DNA of 64,000 nucleotides. It comes from Mucilaginibacter agri (GTDB taxonomy: Bacteria > Bacteroidota > Bacteroidia > Sphingobacteriales > Sphingobacteriaceae). Both the position numbers and the translations under genes were made by a program. This document shows positions 1 to 8,529 of this stretch, piece by piece. Within the stretch, counting starts at the first letter, position 1, and every line of letters starts with the position of its first letter. Under the pieces are notes generated by a model, which saw only the letters and a list, made by a program, of their open reading frames with translations, was not told the origin of the DNA and made no database searches. The stretch spans positions 682,001-746,000 of the forward strand of contig NZ_WWEO01000045.1 of the NCBI RefSeq assembly GCF_009928685.1, in the 5' to 3' direction.

Positions 1-244
1 TAGGATAGGCCACTACCCCGTAAATAAGTGGTACCGCCACGCAAATAGCTACAACAATGCCGCCAAAGGTAGCGCCGCCGGAGGCTACGCCGTATCCCAT
101 GATTATGGCGCACCCAATAAACATCATCATGCCAGCCGGGCTGCGTAGTTTTTGAACCACGAGAATCTCACGAAGCGTTTCTTTAAAGCTTTTTTTACGC
201 TTACGCGCAACTCTATCGTTAACTATCGTAAAACTTTCTGCCAC
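1..244 (-). CDS. Multi-spanning membrane protein, N-terminal part (possible O-antigen ligase/polymerase), cut by window edge
   Basis: The frame opens with GTG at 244, directly after the TAA of the 49-residue gene upstream, and runs off the left edge. About 81 residues are visible. A basic cytoplasmic-looking stretch rich in Lys and Arg (RKRKKSFKE) is followed by two hydrophobic segments near residues 40-57 and 60-80. The position as last visible gene of an exopolysaccharide operon, and this start architecture, fit an O-antigen ligase/Wzy-type polymerase, but the diagnostic periplasmic loop lies outside the window. The function is therefore inferred from context only. No ATG is available in frame upstream, and the abutting stop/start suggests translational coupling. 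Confidence 0.6.
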   Translation of the reverse strand, partial: MAESFTIVNDRVARKRKKSFKETLREILVVQKLRSPAGMMMFIGCAIIMGYGVASGGATFGGIVVAICVAVPLIYGVVAYP

Positions 245-394
245 TTAAAAAAATAGTATTTTAAAAATCAACGTGTAAGTACTTAAAAATGCTACAACCA
301 ATGCAACAATGCGAGTTACCTTATTCGTTTTTTCTTGCAGCTTGGCCGCAATTTCATCTTTGTAGATTACTTTTTCAGACGGATTAATTCTCAT
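245..394 (-). CDS. Small 49-residue single-pass membrane protein in EPS operon
   Basis: A short frame starts with ATG at 394 and ends with TAA at 245-247. Its start lies inside the 3' end of the preceding glycosyltransferase gene (11-nt overlap), and its stop abuts the GTG of the next gene, so all three look translationally coupled. The first half is charged and hydrophilic (SEKVIYKDEIAAKLQEK). The second half is one hydrophobic segment from about residue 27 to the end, closing with aromatic and aliphatic residues. I recognise no family. Tight packing between two polysaccharide genes suggests a small accessory subunit of the synthase or polymerase, which is inference. It is too short for usual gene-length cut-offs and easily missed. 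Confidence 0.6.
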   Translation of the reverse strand: MRINPSEKVIYKDEIAAKLQEKTNKVTRIVALVVAFLSTYTLIFKILFF

Positions 395-1571
395 CGCTTA
401 ACTCCTCATCCTTTTGACTATGATAGTAATGCGTAGTGGCTACCGAATGTTTGTTGGCTTTACGCACTTTCATTAACGATAATACCTGGTAGAAAATAAA
501 CTTCGGAATATTAACCAACGATTGGTAGATACTTTTATCTGTTTCAGATTTAGCTAGTGAAAGGTAAAAGCCAAACACAAATGTGATAAAGGCAACCAAC
601 CATATGATAACTGCTGTGGCGCTTATAAAAATGTTAGCCAACATAAAAAATGCCGACAAGATCAAAAATATAAACAACGGCGGGCGCAGTAAAATAAGGC
701 CGAATACAAATTGGTTCCAGCTACCACGGAAAACAAGATCAAACCCTAACACAAAATATTTAAACCAGGTATTGATCCATCGCGAACGTTGTTTTACTAA
801 CTGATCACTCTGAGTAGTTTTCTCGTCGTACACAATTGCGTGTTCTGCAAAGGCTATCCGCTGGTTGCGTTTCAATATAGCATGCTGTAAAACCTTATCA
901 AAACCCGCACCTGTTACATCAAGATGCTCCAAACAATCGCGGTAAAGCTGCGTGGTAAACGCCATCCCCGACCCTGCCAGCGTAGCCGACGAACCAATAC
1001 CGAACAAAATTTTACCATCGTAAAAATGATAGTAAATATCGCGGGCTGCATCCAGGCGGGCATAGGTTGTATTTAAATTTTTGGCATCGCGCACCCCCTG
1101 CACGGCCTGAAAACCAGCAGCAAAATAAATATCCAACTGGTTTAAATATTCCGGATCGGTAAGGTTATCGCTGTCAATAATAGTTATACGGCTGTGGGGG
1201 CGCTTAAAACGGTTAATGGCGTAAAAATGTGACCTTGTATTACTCGCAAGCGTTTCTTCGGGACGGAGAATGATCACGCGCTCATCGTTAAAGTTTAATC
1301 CGGATATGTCGCACTTATCCGCAACAATGTAAATAAGGTAATTGGTATAGTTGAGCTTCAAAAGCGACTTAACCACATCGGGTATGGCAGTTACCTGCTC
1401 GTAAGCGGTTACTATAATACCATAGTCGGCATCCTGAGCGGTAAACAAATCGGCCCGAACCATAGGCTTACGCTTTTTTGCAGCATATATAAGGTACAAT
1501 AAAAATGGAAGCACCAAATTGTAGCCAATAAGTACCTGTATAACTATCCAGATATAGTTTATAACAACCAT
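384..1571 (-). CDS. Membrane-anchored GT2-family glycosyltransferase
   Basis: A 395-residue family 2 glycosyltransferase that adds a sugar to a growing exopolysaccharide at the inner membrane. An N-terminal membrane segment (about 5-30) precedes the GT-A domain. The nucleotide-sugar/metal motif D-S-D is at 133-135, a G-S-G-M acceptor-site segment lies near 200-203, and the Q-x-x-R-W motif of processive GT2 enzymes is Q261-R-S-R-W265. Two or three further hydrophobic segments follow (about 285-312 and 315-338). The motif set resembles cellulose/hyaluronan-type synthases, although sequence alone does not prove processivity. It starts 3 nt after the stop of the Wzc-like gene and overlaps the small gene downstream, so it belongs to the same operon. 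Confidence 0.88.
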   Translation of the reverse strand: MVVINYIWIVIQVLIGYNLVLPFLLYLIYAAKKRKPMVRADLFTAQDADYGIIVTAYEQVTAIPDVVKSLLKLNYTNYLIYIVADKCDISGLNFNDERVIILRPEETLASNTRSHFYAINRFKRPHSRITIIDSDNLTDPEYLNQLDIYFAAGFQAVQGVRDAKNLNTTYARLDAARDIYYHFYDGKILFGIGSSATLAGSGMAFTTQLYRDCLEHLDVTGAGFDKVLQHAILKRNQRIAFAEHAIVYDEKTTQSDQLVKQRSRWINTWFKYFVLGFDLVFRGSWNQFVFGLILLRPPLFIFLILSAFFMLANIFISATAVIIWLVAFITFVFGFYLSLAKSETDKSIYQSLVNIPKFIFYQVLSLMKVRKANKHSVATTHYYHSQKDEELSDEN

Positions 1572-1574
1572 TGC

Positions 1575-3740
1575 CTATTTTACTTTAGCGGTGTCAACCA
1601 GCTCGTCTGGCATAACCATGTTCATTACCCAACCAATAAACTTATTACCGTACGATTTTAAATATTCCAGATTAAGCTGCTGAGGTTCTTTAAAACTTTG
1701 TCCGGCTTCAAATACGGTTAATATCCTATCAGAAAAAGTTATCCACTCTTTCGATTTGTTTAAAGTTTCTAATGCTGATGCCTCGATAATGATCACATCA
1801 AACACTTGTTTTAAGGCTTCTATTTTAGAAGTGATAACCTGCTGCGAGGCTACTTCTAAAAGCGATGCGCTACCATTTCTGTTACCCATAAAAGTAATAT
1901 TCGATACAGATTCGTTGTTGCTGGCATCTACCTTACCATTTAAATAATCTTCGAGGTAAATTTTAGGGTTAATTAGTTTAGTAATGCCCGGATTGATAAA
2001 GTTACCGTCGATAAGTAAAACTTGTTTGTTGATGGCCGCAAAAGCATAAGCCAGGTTCATAGACAAATAGGTTTTACCTTCGCCTTTCGTTATACTGTTA
2101 ACTAGCAATACCTTATCGTCCTGCATTTCAGTTTCAATCTCAAATCGTATTGATTGTAGCAGATTGCGAAACGTGGCAACATCCGGCGTATTTTGCCTGT
2201 CGTGCCAAACCTTATTCAAGTCGATAGAGGCAGTATTTAAAAGATTTAGGTAACCAAGAACGGGTGTTTTGGTTTTGTTGGCCAAGTCTCTTGGGGCTTT
2301 TAACGAAGTATCTAACAAAAACAGCACGAAGAATACTGCGATACAGAACACAAAACTTACAATGCCGCTAATAATAACCAACAGCATTTTTTTAGATGGC
2401 TGGGCCATACCCGGCATAGCCATGCTAACTTGTTTTAAGCGTGCCGTAAAGTTAGATTCCAGGCTCATTTGATTATACTTCTGCAACACGTCGAGATATT
2501 CCTGACTGGCAACAGTAATTGCACTTTCATCGCCTTGTACAACAGCTTCATGTGGCACCAGGGTATGCAGCCTGTCATTCAACGCCGCCAATTGCGATGT
2601 CATGGAGCTGATGCTGTTTTGAGCAACTTCTTGTTGTACCTGCAGATTTAGTTTTTGCTGTATAAGGTTCTGTTTGTTGCTTAGCGGATTGGTTATATAT
2701 TTATCGGATGATTGGTTAACCTGGCTTTCAATTACTCTTCGTAATGAGTCAATAGAGTTCTTATACCTCGGATTAAAATTGCTTTGCACATATTTGCTAT
2801 TCAAATCCTGCAATTGGGCACGACTGTTTACAATGCTTTGGTTAATCCTAACCATGGCGCTCTCTAAATATTTTCGGTCGTTAGGATCAAACTGCTTGTC
2901 GATATTACCAATAGCACCCTGAAAAGCCACTGCATCTTTTTTTGCCTGATCTAACTTGGTTTCAAAATCTGCTATCTGGCCGTAAAGCGCTCTTGCCTGT
3001 TCGTTAAGATTGAACACATGATTTTTGATCTTATAATCCTTCAGATCGTTCATGCGCTTGGTTAGCGTATCTTGTTTAGCTTTGGCCAAAGTACCCAGGT
3101 AGCTTACGGCCTTACGCTGGTTGTCTTTTAACAAAAAGTTAAAGTATTCGATCATCTCGCCGCAAAGTGTGTTTACAATCGACGCAGCAAGCTCCGGATT
3201 ATCCGTTTCCATTTCTACCTGTACAAAATCGCTATTCTCACTACGGTATACGGTAAGCGTTTTTAATATCGACTGATCATCGTAATGCATAGAGGTCAAC
3301 AAATCATACATCCCCTTTTGGTCCTTATCAAACAACGAAAGGCTTTGACGATTTTTATATAAGTTGCTGTAAACGGCAACCGCATGCTCCCTTGCACTCT
3401 GGTTCATGCTTTCCATCAGCTTACTCGGAGTACGGTATGGGGTTTTGCTCGTAAGGTCATGGATCATGATCTGGTACGAAACCTGATCGAGCATTTTTTT
3501 GGAACGGATCAGTTGAATAATATTGGCAAACTCCTGGTTTATCCTCGATTCCTGAAGCACTTCCTGTCCTAAAGTTTGTTGAGTTTGGTCGACAATACCT
3601 GTGGAAATTTGTGCCTGAGAACTATAACTGTTAGGCTGGTTACGTACCAAAAAATACGTGATTATAATTGCCACTAATGGAATAATGACAAGGGTGTACT
3701 TATGCTTTTTAAGTAAGGTAATAAATCCTTTAATCTCCAT
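1575..3740 (-). CDS. Wzc/GumC-like polysaccharide co-polymerase with degenerate BY-kinase domain
   Basis: A 721-residue inner-membrane polysaccharide co-polymerase of the Wzz/Wzc class, controlling chain length and export of the EPS. A membrane helix at about 13-32 is followed by a Wzz-type periplasmic domain with long coiled-coil stretches (about 200-440), a second helix at 452-476 and a cytoplasmic P-loop domain (about 490-721). Walker A is intact (S549-ITKGEGK-T557). Walker A' is altered: D578-G-N-F-I-N-P instead of D-x-D-x-R. Walker B ends in Glu (E653-A-S) where these kinases have Asp-Thr-Pro-Pro. The C-terminus lacks the tyrosine cluster used for autophosphorylation. The start codon overlaps the stop of the TolC-like gene (TAATG). 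Membership of the family is secure; kinase activity is doubtful. Confidence 0.88.
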   Translation of the reverse strand: MEIKGFITLLKKHKYTLVIIPLVAIIITYFLVRNQPNSYSSQAQISTGIVDQTQQTLGQEVLQESRINQEFANIIQLIRSKKMLDQVSYQIMIHDLTSKTPYRTPSKLMESMNQSAREHAVAVYSNLYKNRQSLSLFDKDQKGMYDLLTSMHYDDQSILKTLTVYRSENSDFVQVEMETDNPELAASIVNTLCGEMIEYFNFLLKDNQRKAVSYLGTLAKAKQDTLTKRMNDLKDYKIKNHVFNLNEQARALYGQIADFETKLDQAKKDAVAFQGAIGNIDKQFDPNDRKYLESAMVRINQSIVNSRAQLQDLNSKYVQSNFNPRYKNSIDSLRRVIESQVNQSSDKYITNPLSNKQNLIQQKLNLQVQQEVAQNSISSMTSQLAALNDRLHTLVPHEAVVQGDESAITVASQEYLDVLQKYNQMSLESNFTARLKQVSMAMPGMAQPSKKMLLVIISGIVSFVFCIAVFFVLFLLDTSLKAPRDLANKTKTPVLGYLNLLNTASIDLNKVWHDRQNTPDVATFRNLLQSIRFEIETEMQDDKVLLVNSITKGEGKTYLSMNLAYAFAAINKQVLLIDGNFINPGITKLINPKIYLEDYLNGKVDASNNESVSNITFMGNRNGSASLLEVASQQVITSKIEALKQVFDVIIIEASALETLNKSKEWITFSDRILTVFEAGQSFKEPQQLNLEYLKSYGNKFIGWVMNMVMPDELVDTAKVK

Positions 3741-4450
3741 TATTTAACGCTTTCGAGTGTTTGTCCAAGTAATTCTTCCAGATCGGCGCGGGCATTAAGC
3801 AGGTTAGCTTCCGCCGCTATACGTGTTTGGTTGCGGTCGGCAAATGTTACCTGCGCTTTGTTATAATTTTCGTAGGTATCTTCACCCTTCTCAAATTTAT
3901 GCCTCAATGTTTTTACGATCTGATCCGCATCCTGCGCCGATTGCGATTGAATCTTTAATTCGTTTAAACGCAATATGTATGTGTAATACCGTTTTTTAAC
4001 CTCCGTTGTGAGGGTTAAAAAATATTCGTCGCGCTCACTATTGGCTACCAACAATTCTTGCTTGGCCACACGTACAGCATAAGGTTTTTGCAAAAAGTTA
4101 CCAAGGTTAAAGAAAACGCCGGCCTGTATACCATTAAAATAGCTGTAATTTTGTCCCGTAGTTGTGCCACCAGCGGTATTAACTATGGTTGCGCTATGCG
4201 GCTGGTAAACGTATGAAAACGTAAATGCATCGAAATACGACGCCCTGGCCTTACCTATATTTTGTTGGGCTATTTCAATATGATTTTGCAGGTTTTTTAC
4301 CCGGGGATAGTTAGCCTTGGCAGTGGCGATAAGTTTACTTAAATAAGCCGTATCGATATCTTGAATTATTGATGATTGAGCTTTGGTTGATTGGCTAACC
4401 GATAATAAGATTATTACAAGTAATAGTATATAAGTAGGTGTCTTTTTCAT
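3740..4450 (-). CDS. Short TolC-like outer-membrane protein (half-length)
   Basis: A secreted protein of about 236 residues with the helical-repeat style of the TolC outer-membrane efflux family. The preferred start is ATG at 4450, giving a signal peptide with a lysine pair, a hydrophobic core and an A-Q-S junction; an upstream ATG at 4471 would only add seven residues ahead of the signal. The body has one set of TolC-type segments: a long helix (about 25-65), a beta-type stretch with GQNYSYFNGIQAG, then long helices with the E-x-Y-x-x-A-Q-V-x-x-A-D and L-L-N-A-R-A-D-L-E-E-L-L-G pattern. Family members are usually 400-500 residues with two such repeats, so this looks like one half. It is the gene before, and overlaps, the Wzc-like gene, suggesting a role in outer-membrane export of the same polymer. 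Confidence 0.75.
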   Translation of the reverse strand: MKKTPTYILLLVIILLSVSQSTKAQSSIIQDIDTAYLSKLIATAKANYPRVKNLQNHIEIAQQNIGKARASYFDAFTFSYVYQPHSATIVNTAGGTTTGQNYSYFNGIQAGVFFNLGNFLQKPYAVRVAKQELLVANSERDEYFLTLTTEVKKRYYTYILRLNELKIQSQSAQDADQIVKTLRHKFEKGEDTYENYNKAQVTFADRNQTRIAAEANLLNARADLEELLGQTLESVK

Positions 4451-4599
4451 TAACAAACAAGTCATCGTCAAATAAGCTTAATACGATCGGGTGCTTAAAA
4501 GTATGCAAATCATTTTACACGCCCAACTAACAAGCTAAAATGAATATATAGTTACTACGATGTGCGCCAAAAAAAAGTTTTGGATAGCTATAATATATT

Positions 4600-4627
4600 T
4601 AAGGCCCGGCAATTTGCCGGGCCTTAA
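4600..4627 (-). terminator. Hairpin terminator after capD-like gene
   Basis: A nearly perfect inverted repeat with arms AAGGCCCGGCAA and TTGCCGGGCCTT, lying just after the stop of the CapD-like gene and before the TolC-like gene. On the minus strand it is followed by an A/T-rich stretch. It probably ends or attenuates the capD transcript and separates it from the four-gene unit downstream. Confidence 0.7.
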
Positions 4628-4650
4628 ACGCTCAAATTATATTAAAACTA

Positions 4651-6600
4651 TTAATTTGACAGCTCTGCCTTATAATCCAACGACTCGTAGATAGAATTGT
4701 TAGACTTAAACTCCGGCACAATTTCTTTCATTTTAGATACCATACGGGTTGTATTACCTGTAGCTGTGGTCTGTATCAGTTCATCTACTTGTTTTACAAC
4801 CAGCTCAAAGCTGTATTCTCTAACTTTAGCCACCATAATTTTATGATGGTGTGTTGGTATGGTGTTCTCTTCGTCGTTAAGCAATTCTTCGTAAAGCTTT
4901 TCGCCTGGACGTAAACCGGTAAATTCAATGGCTATATCCTGGTTAGGTATTAAGCCCGAAAGACGGATCATCTTTTTAGCAAGTTCAACAATTTTGACTG
5001 ACTTGCCCATATCAAAAATAAAGATCTCACCGCCATTACCCATCGAGCCAGCCTCTAATACAAGCCTGCAGGCCTCTGGAATGGTCATAAAGTAGCGTGT
5101 AATTTCGGGATGGGTAACGGTAATCGGCCCGCCTTTCTCAATCTGAGCCTTAAATCTTGGAATAACCGACCCATTAGAACCCAATACGTTTCCGAAACGG
5201 GTAGTGATAAATTTGGTTAGCTCTTTTCTACGGTTGTTATTAAGATGACTTAGGCCGTTTTCATAAATAACGCCTCGCTCAGAGAAAGAATTGAACAATG
5301 CCTGTACATAAATCTCTGCAATCCGTTTAGAAGCCCCCATGATATTGGTTGGGTTCACTGCCTTATCTGTAGACACCATTACAAATTTCTGCACGCCGTA
5401 TTGCACCGAAAGATTGGCTATAATTTTGGTACCTAATATATTGGTACGGATTGCCTCTGCCGGGTTGTGCTCCATTAACGGAACATGCTTATATGCGGCT
5501 GCGTGATATACATAATGTGGCTGGAAAGTCTTGAATAACGTATCCATGCGATTCTTATCCCGCACATCACCAATAAAAGAATGAAAGATCTGGTCTTTAC
5601 AGGTATCTTCCAGTTCTAGTTGTAATTCGTGCAGAGGTGATTCGGCCTGATCGCTCAAAATGATCAGCTGCGGATTAAAATGAATCAGCTGACGAACAAT
5701 CTCACTACCAATTGAACCCGCAGCACCGGTAACTACAATACGCTTGCCGCTAATCTGCTCGGCAATCGAATCGTTGTGAATCTCTATCGGCTCACGTTCC
5801 AATAAATTTTCAATTTTTATCTGCTGAATTTGCTCAGAGTTAATATGCCCATTGATCCAATTAGTAACGGGGGGCAATGTTAGTACACGGATGTTATGCT
5901 TCAAACAGATATCAACTATCCTATTCTTCCTTTCCGAACTCAGGTTGTTTATAGCGATTATCAGATCATCTATCTTATCGTGGAGTTTTATTAGCTTCTC
6001 GAAAGAGTTAACCGCATGAATTTTTACACCTTCAATATTCTTACCTTCTTTCCGGGTATCGTCATCAAGAAACGCATTTACAGTCATGTTAACTACAACA
6101 TCATGGTCGAGCGTTCTTTTTGCTGCCATACCAACTTCGCCGGCACCATAAATAACTACATGTCGCTTGTCGAGGTTTAAATTCTTAATATATAAGAAAA
6201 AGTACTTCACTAACACTCTGTAGCTAACCAGCAACACAAAACTGCACAATGCATTTATCACCAAAACCACGTTTGATATAGCCGGTTTTAAACCATAGGC
6301 CATCAGCGTCATATTGGTGATAAAAAAAGCAAAATTACTAATGCTGATTGATAACACTATGCGATGGGCATCCTGAAAACTGGTATAGCGTATGATACCC
6401 GCATAGGTTTTCACACAAACAAAAACGATAATATTTATTGATGAAAAAATAAAGATGTTTCTCCAGAAAGAAACCGCGTCAATATTATAGATATCAAAAT
6501 TATACCGTATGAAATATGCTAGTCCCAGTGAAAACATGCAGATAATCATATCCAGCATAAATATTATCCAGCGTGGAACTATGTTTATTGATTGAAACAT
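4651..6600 (-). CDS. capD: Membrane-bound UDP-sugar 4,6-dehydratase (CapD/WbpM/FlaA1 family)
   Basis: A 649-residue enzyme of the large nucleotide-sugar 4,6-dehydratase family, which makes the 4-keto-6-deoxy intermediate (typically from UDP-GlcNAc) for surface polysaccharides. Four membrane helices occupy about residues 10-135. Two Rossmann domains follow: GAGEVG at 152-157, and the catalytic domain with G-A-A-G-S-I-G at 292-298. The motif STDKAVNP begins at S410, and the catalytic YxxxK is replaced by M421-G-A-S-K425, the S-M-K triad known for the WbpM-type large members rather than the S-Y-K triad of soluble ones. Length and order are normal for the family. It heads the minus-strand EPS region and has a hairpin terminator behind it. 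The exact substrate is not readable from sequence. Confidence 0.92.
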   Translation of the reverse strand: MFQSINIVPRWIIFMLDMIICMFSLGLAYFIRYNFDIYNIDAVSFWRNIFIFSSINIIVFVCVKTYAGIIRYTSFQDAHRIVLSISISNFAFFITNMTLMAYGLKPAISNVVLVINALCSFVLLVSYRVLVKYFFLYIKNLNLDKRHVVIYGAGEVGMAAKRTLDHDVVVNMTVNAFLDDDTRKEGKNIEGVKIHAVNSFEKLIKLHDKIDDLIIAINNLSSERKNRIVDICLKHNIRVLTLPPVTNWINGHINSEQIQQIKIENLLEREPIEIHNDSIAEQISGKRIVVTGAAGSIGSEIVRQLIHFNPQLIILSDQAESPLHELQLELEDTCKDQIFHSFIGDVRDKNRMDTLFKTFQPHYVYHAAAYKHVPLMEHNPAEAIRTNILGTKIIANLSVQYGVQKFVMVSTDKAVNPTNIMGASKRIAEIYVQALFNSFSERGVIYENGLSHLNNNRRKELTKFITTRFGNVLGSNGSVIPRFKAQIEKGGPITVTHPEITRYFMTIPEACRLVLEAGSMGNGGEIFIFDMGKSVKIVELAKKMIRLSGLIPNQDIAIEFTGLRPGEKLYEELLNDEENTIPTHHHKIMVAKVREYSFELVVKQVDELIQTTATGNTTRMVSKMKEIVPEFKSNNSIYESLDYKAELSN

Positions 6601-7192
6601 TAGATAGGTGTAGAGTTAAAATCAGATATATTAAGAATCCTTTACAATATTAAAAATAAAATATTCACAAACCTAACCTTTAAATACCGTGCTGTATAAA
6701 CACAAGGTTAATTTTTTTACAAAAAGCCAGGTTTATTAGAGTGTTATTTACATTACGCAGGCTTTTAACTGTATGATACAATCAAATGACAATTCTGTTT
6801 CAATTTTATGGAGATGCATAAATTACTATTAGATGAATAAGTCATTCAAAAACCTGACAAACAATTATTTATGTTAAAATAAGCCCTCAAAAAATAATTA
6901 AACCTAAAGACCAGGAGTTTTTAATTATTGTGCCCGATGGCTAATGAGTTCAATGTTCGGGAGTAATTTCGCACAGCAAAAAGGTTAACATTAAATATGG
7001 CGTTTTTTTTTCTTAAAATTAAATAGGCTCCGAAAATTGGGTGTTTTAACGGTATCAAGCTTTAGATGGATAAATATTTGAAGGCAAGAAAGATAAAAGT
7101 TCTTAACCATTTAATTATCAGCACAATGAAAATAGCCGTAAAAAAGGCAAAAAAGGCTCCGAGGTAGGGTGCCATTTTTTTTAAAAAAAACT
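6601..7192. other. AT-rich intergenic region between capD and tRNA-Pro
   Basis: About 590 bases without a credible gene on either strand. It is very AT-rich with many short A and T runs. It must carry the promoter and leader of the capD-like gene (minus strand), but I cannot point to a clear TTG/TAnnTTTG pair for it. The only longer frame touching its right part is the antisense shadow of the tRNA gene. Confidence 0.5.
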
Positions 7193-7223
7193 TTGTAATA
7201 GTGGTTCCATAAACCTACCTTTG
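7193..7223 (+). promoter_or_regulatory. Bacteroidota-type promoter of tRNA-Pro
   Basis: TTG at 7193-7195 and TACCTTTG at 7216-7223 are separated by 20 bases. This matches the Bacteroidota sigma-ABfr consensus (TTG, 19-21 bases, TAnnTTTG). The second box ends 10 bases before the first base of the tRNA, consistent with a start site at or just before the mature 5' end. Confidence 0.75.
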
Positions 7224-7233
7224 CATTCCCTTT

Positions 7234-7307
7234 CGGGATGTAGCGTAGCCCGGTATCGCGCCACATTTGGGATGTGGAGGCCGCAGGTTCGAATCCTGCC
7301 ATCCCGA
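7234..7307 (+). tRNA. tRNA-Pro (anticodon TGG)
   Basis: A 74-base cloverleaf. The acceptor stem CGGGATG pairs with CATCCCG at the 3' end, with discriminator A at 7307. The D arm is GCG...CGC, the anticodon stem is CCACA/TGTGG with loop TTTGGGA (anticodon TGG, proline), and the T arm is GCAGG-TTCGAAT-CCTGC. The 3' CCA is not encoded. It stands alone, with a promoter directly in front and a terminator hairpin directly behind. Confidence 0.97.
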
Positions 7308-7321
7308 CAAAAAGCGATACC

Positions 7322-7353
7322 AAAAAAGCCTGTAATTTTTACAGGCTTTTTTT
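7322..7353 (+). terminator. Intrinsic terminator after tRNA-Pro
   Basis: The arms AAAAGCCTGTAA and TTACAGGCTTTT enclose a three-base loop, followed by a T run. It lies 15 bases after the tRNA end. The long flanking A and T runs mean it can also act for transcripts from the minus-strand lipoprotein gene that ends at 7388. Confidence 0.85.
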
Positions 7354-7387
7354 ATTTTCAGACAATTTTATAAAGCGCAAATCCTAA

Positions 7388-8353
7388 TTAATAATCTGTA
7401 AATGGTAATGTTGTTGAGCCTCCCCAAACCGGGTTTGCTGATACATTTGCCGATTGGGAATTATCGAATAGTGTACCTGTGAAAGTAACCATGGTATTAG
7501 CATCTATTTGCGTATTATCTGATACGTATCTTGTATACAGCTGATTACCGGCTGCATCGTACGCAAATAATTGGATCGAAATACTCGTAGCAAAAGTTGT
7601 GACGCCGAATGTGAAACCCTTCTTCCCAATTTCGGCCGGTGTAACCTGATGATGGAATGTTAAAATAGGTAAACCGCCGCCATTACCATAGTTAGGCGTG
7701 CCTGTAAATAAATCATAAGCACCTGGTAAGCTTTGCCATAAACAATCTATACGTGCAACATTTGTAGGTATGGCATCTTGTATTACCACTTTTGCCTTGC
7801 CTACTATACGTTCCATAACCACGTCGTAATTGGTACGTGCATTAACTGTAAGGTTAAGTACTTTTGCGAAATTATCACCGATAGAATCGCTTCGGAAGAA
7901 ACTACCGTCATCGGATGCATATAAATCCCACTGTGAAACAGGCACTTCGTAATCAAATGACATCGCCCCTACTTTTATTCGGCTACCGGTAGAACCCAAA
8001 AACACTACCCTGTAATTTCCATTCGGTAGGGTGTCTCTGATGGTTCCAAAATTAGCATCGGTTGATTTTTGAACAACCTTTTTAATAATAATGCCGGGGC
8101 TGTCAACACTTGTTACATAGTATGATAAAACTTTGATTACGTCTTTTAACGCCTGCGTTTGCTTAACCGCCGTTACAGCCTTCGTTCCAAACGCACTTGT
8201 TTGGCTGCTAAAAGCAGATGCAGAAAATGAAACCGGATATTTGGTTACCGCGACAGTAGGATCTGGCTGATTTTTAACAACCATCGTGTTGTCTTTTTTG
8301 CAGCTGGCCAAAGCCAACACAAAAATCATTAATAATGTAAAGTTTGCTTTCAT
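7388..8353 (-). CDS. Lipoprotein, paralogue 3 of tandem triplet
   Basis: A 321-residue predicted lipoprotein. A short Lys-containing signal ends in the lipobox A-L-A-S-C (Cys18) followed by K-K-D, the usual Bacteroidota lipoprotein start. The mature part is rich in Thr, Asp and aromatic residues and looks beta-rich. Shared blocks with the next two genes include the KYPVSFS segment, the V-T-S-V-D-S-P-G-I-I-I-K segment, the G-N-Y-R-V-V-F-L-G block, an I-P-x-N-V-A-R-I block and the terminal P-F-T-D-Y. I do not recognise the family with certainty; the beta-rich layout is faintly like fimbrillin (FimB/Mfa) proteins. It has its own 176-base upstream region resembling that of the first gene of the triplet. 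Confidence 0.82.
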   Translation of the reverse strand: MKANFTLLMIFVLALASCKKDNTMVVKNQPDPTVAVTKYPVSFSASAFSSQTSAFGTKAVTAVKQTQALKDVIKVLSYYVTSVDSPGIIIKKVVQKSTDANFGTIRDTLPNGNYRVVFLGSTGSRIKVGAMSFDYEVPVSQWDLYASDDGSFFRSDSIGDNFAKVLNLTVNARTNYDVVMERIVGKAKVVIQDAIPTNVARIDCLWQSLPGAYDLFTGTPNYGNGGGLPILTFHHQVTPAEIGKKGFTFGVTTFATSISIQLFAYDAAGNQLYTRYVSDNTQIDANTMVTFTGTLFDNSQSANVSANPVWGGSTTLPFTDY

Positions 8354-8529
8354 AGTGGTAGAATTAATTTCAAGTTGTATTTACCAATATTTGTAGAGTG
8401 ATCTAATGTAGGTGAGAAATATTAAAATGAGTCCAAAAACGGCAGAATGGACACTATCTGAGAAATTATGTTCATTCAACTATATCGCTTTTGCAATCCG
8501 GCGAAAACGATACAATACGCAAATTTTTA

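Noticed and set aside
7111-7323. 70-codon minus-strand frame containing MAGFEPAASTSQ
   Set aside because: It is the antisense shadow of the tRNA-Pro gene; this peptide pattern is a well-known false annotation opposite tRNA genes.
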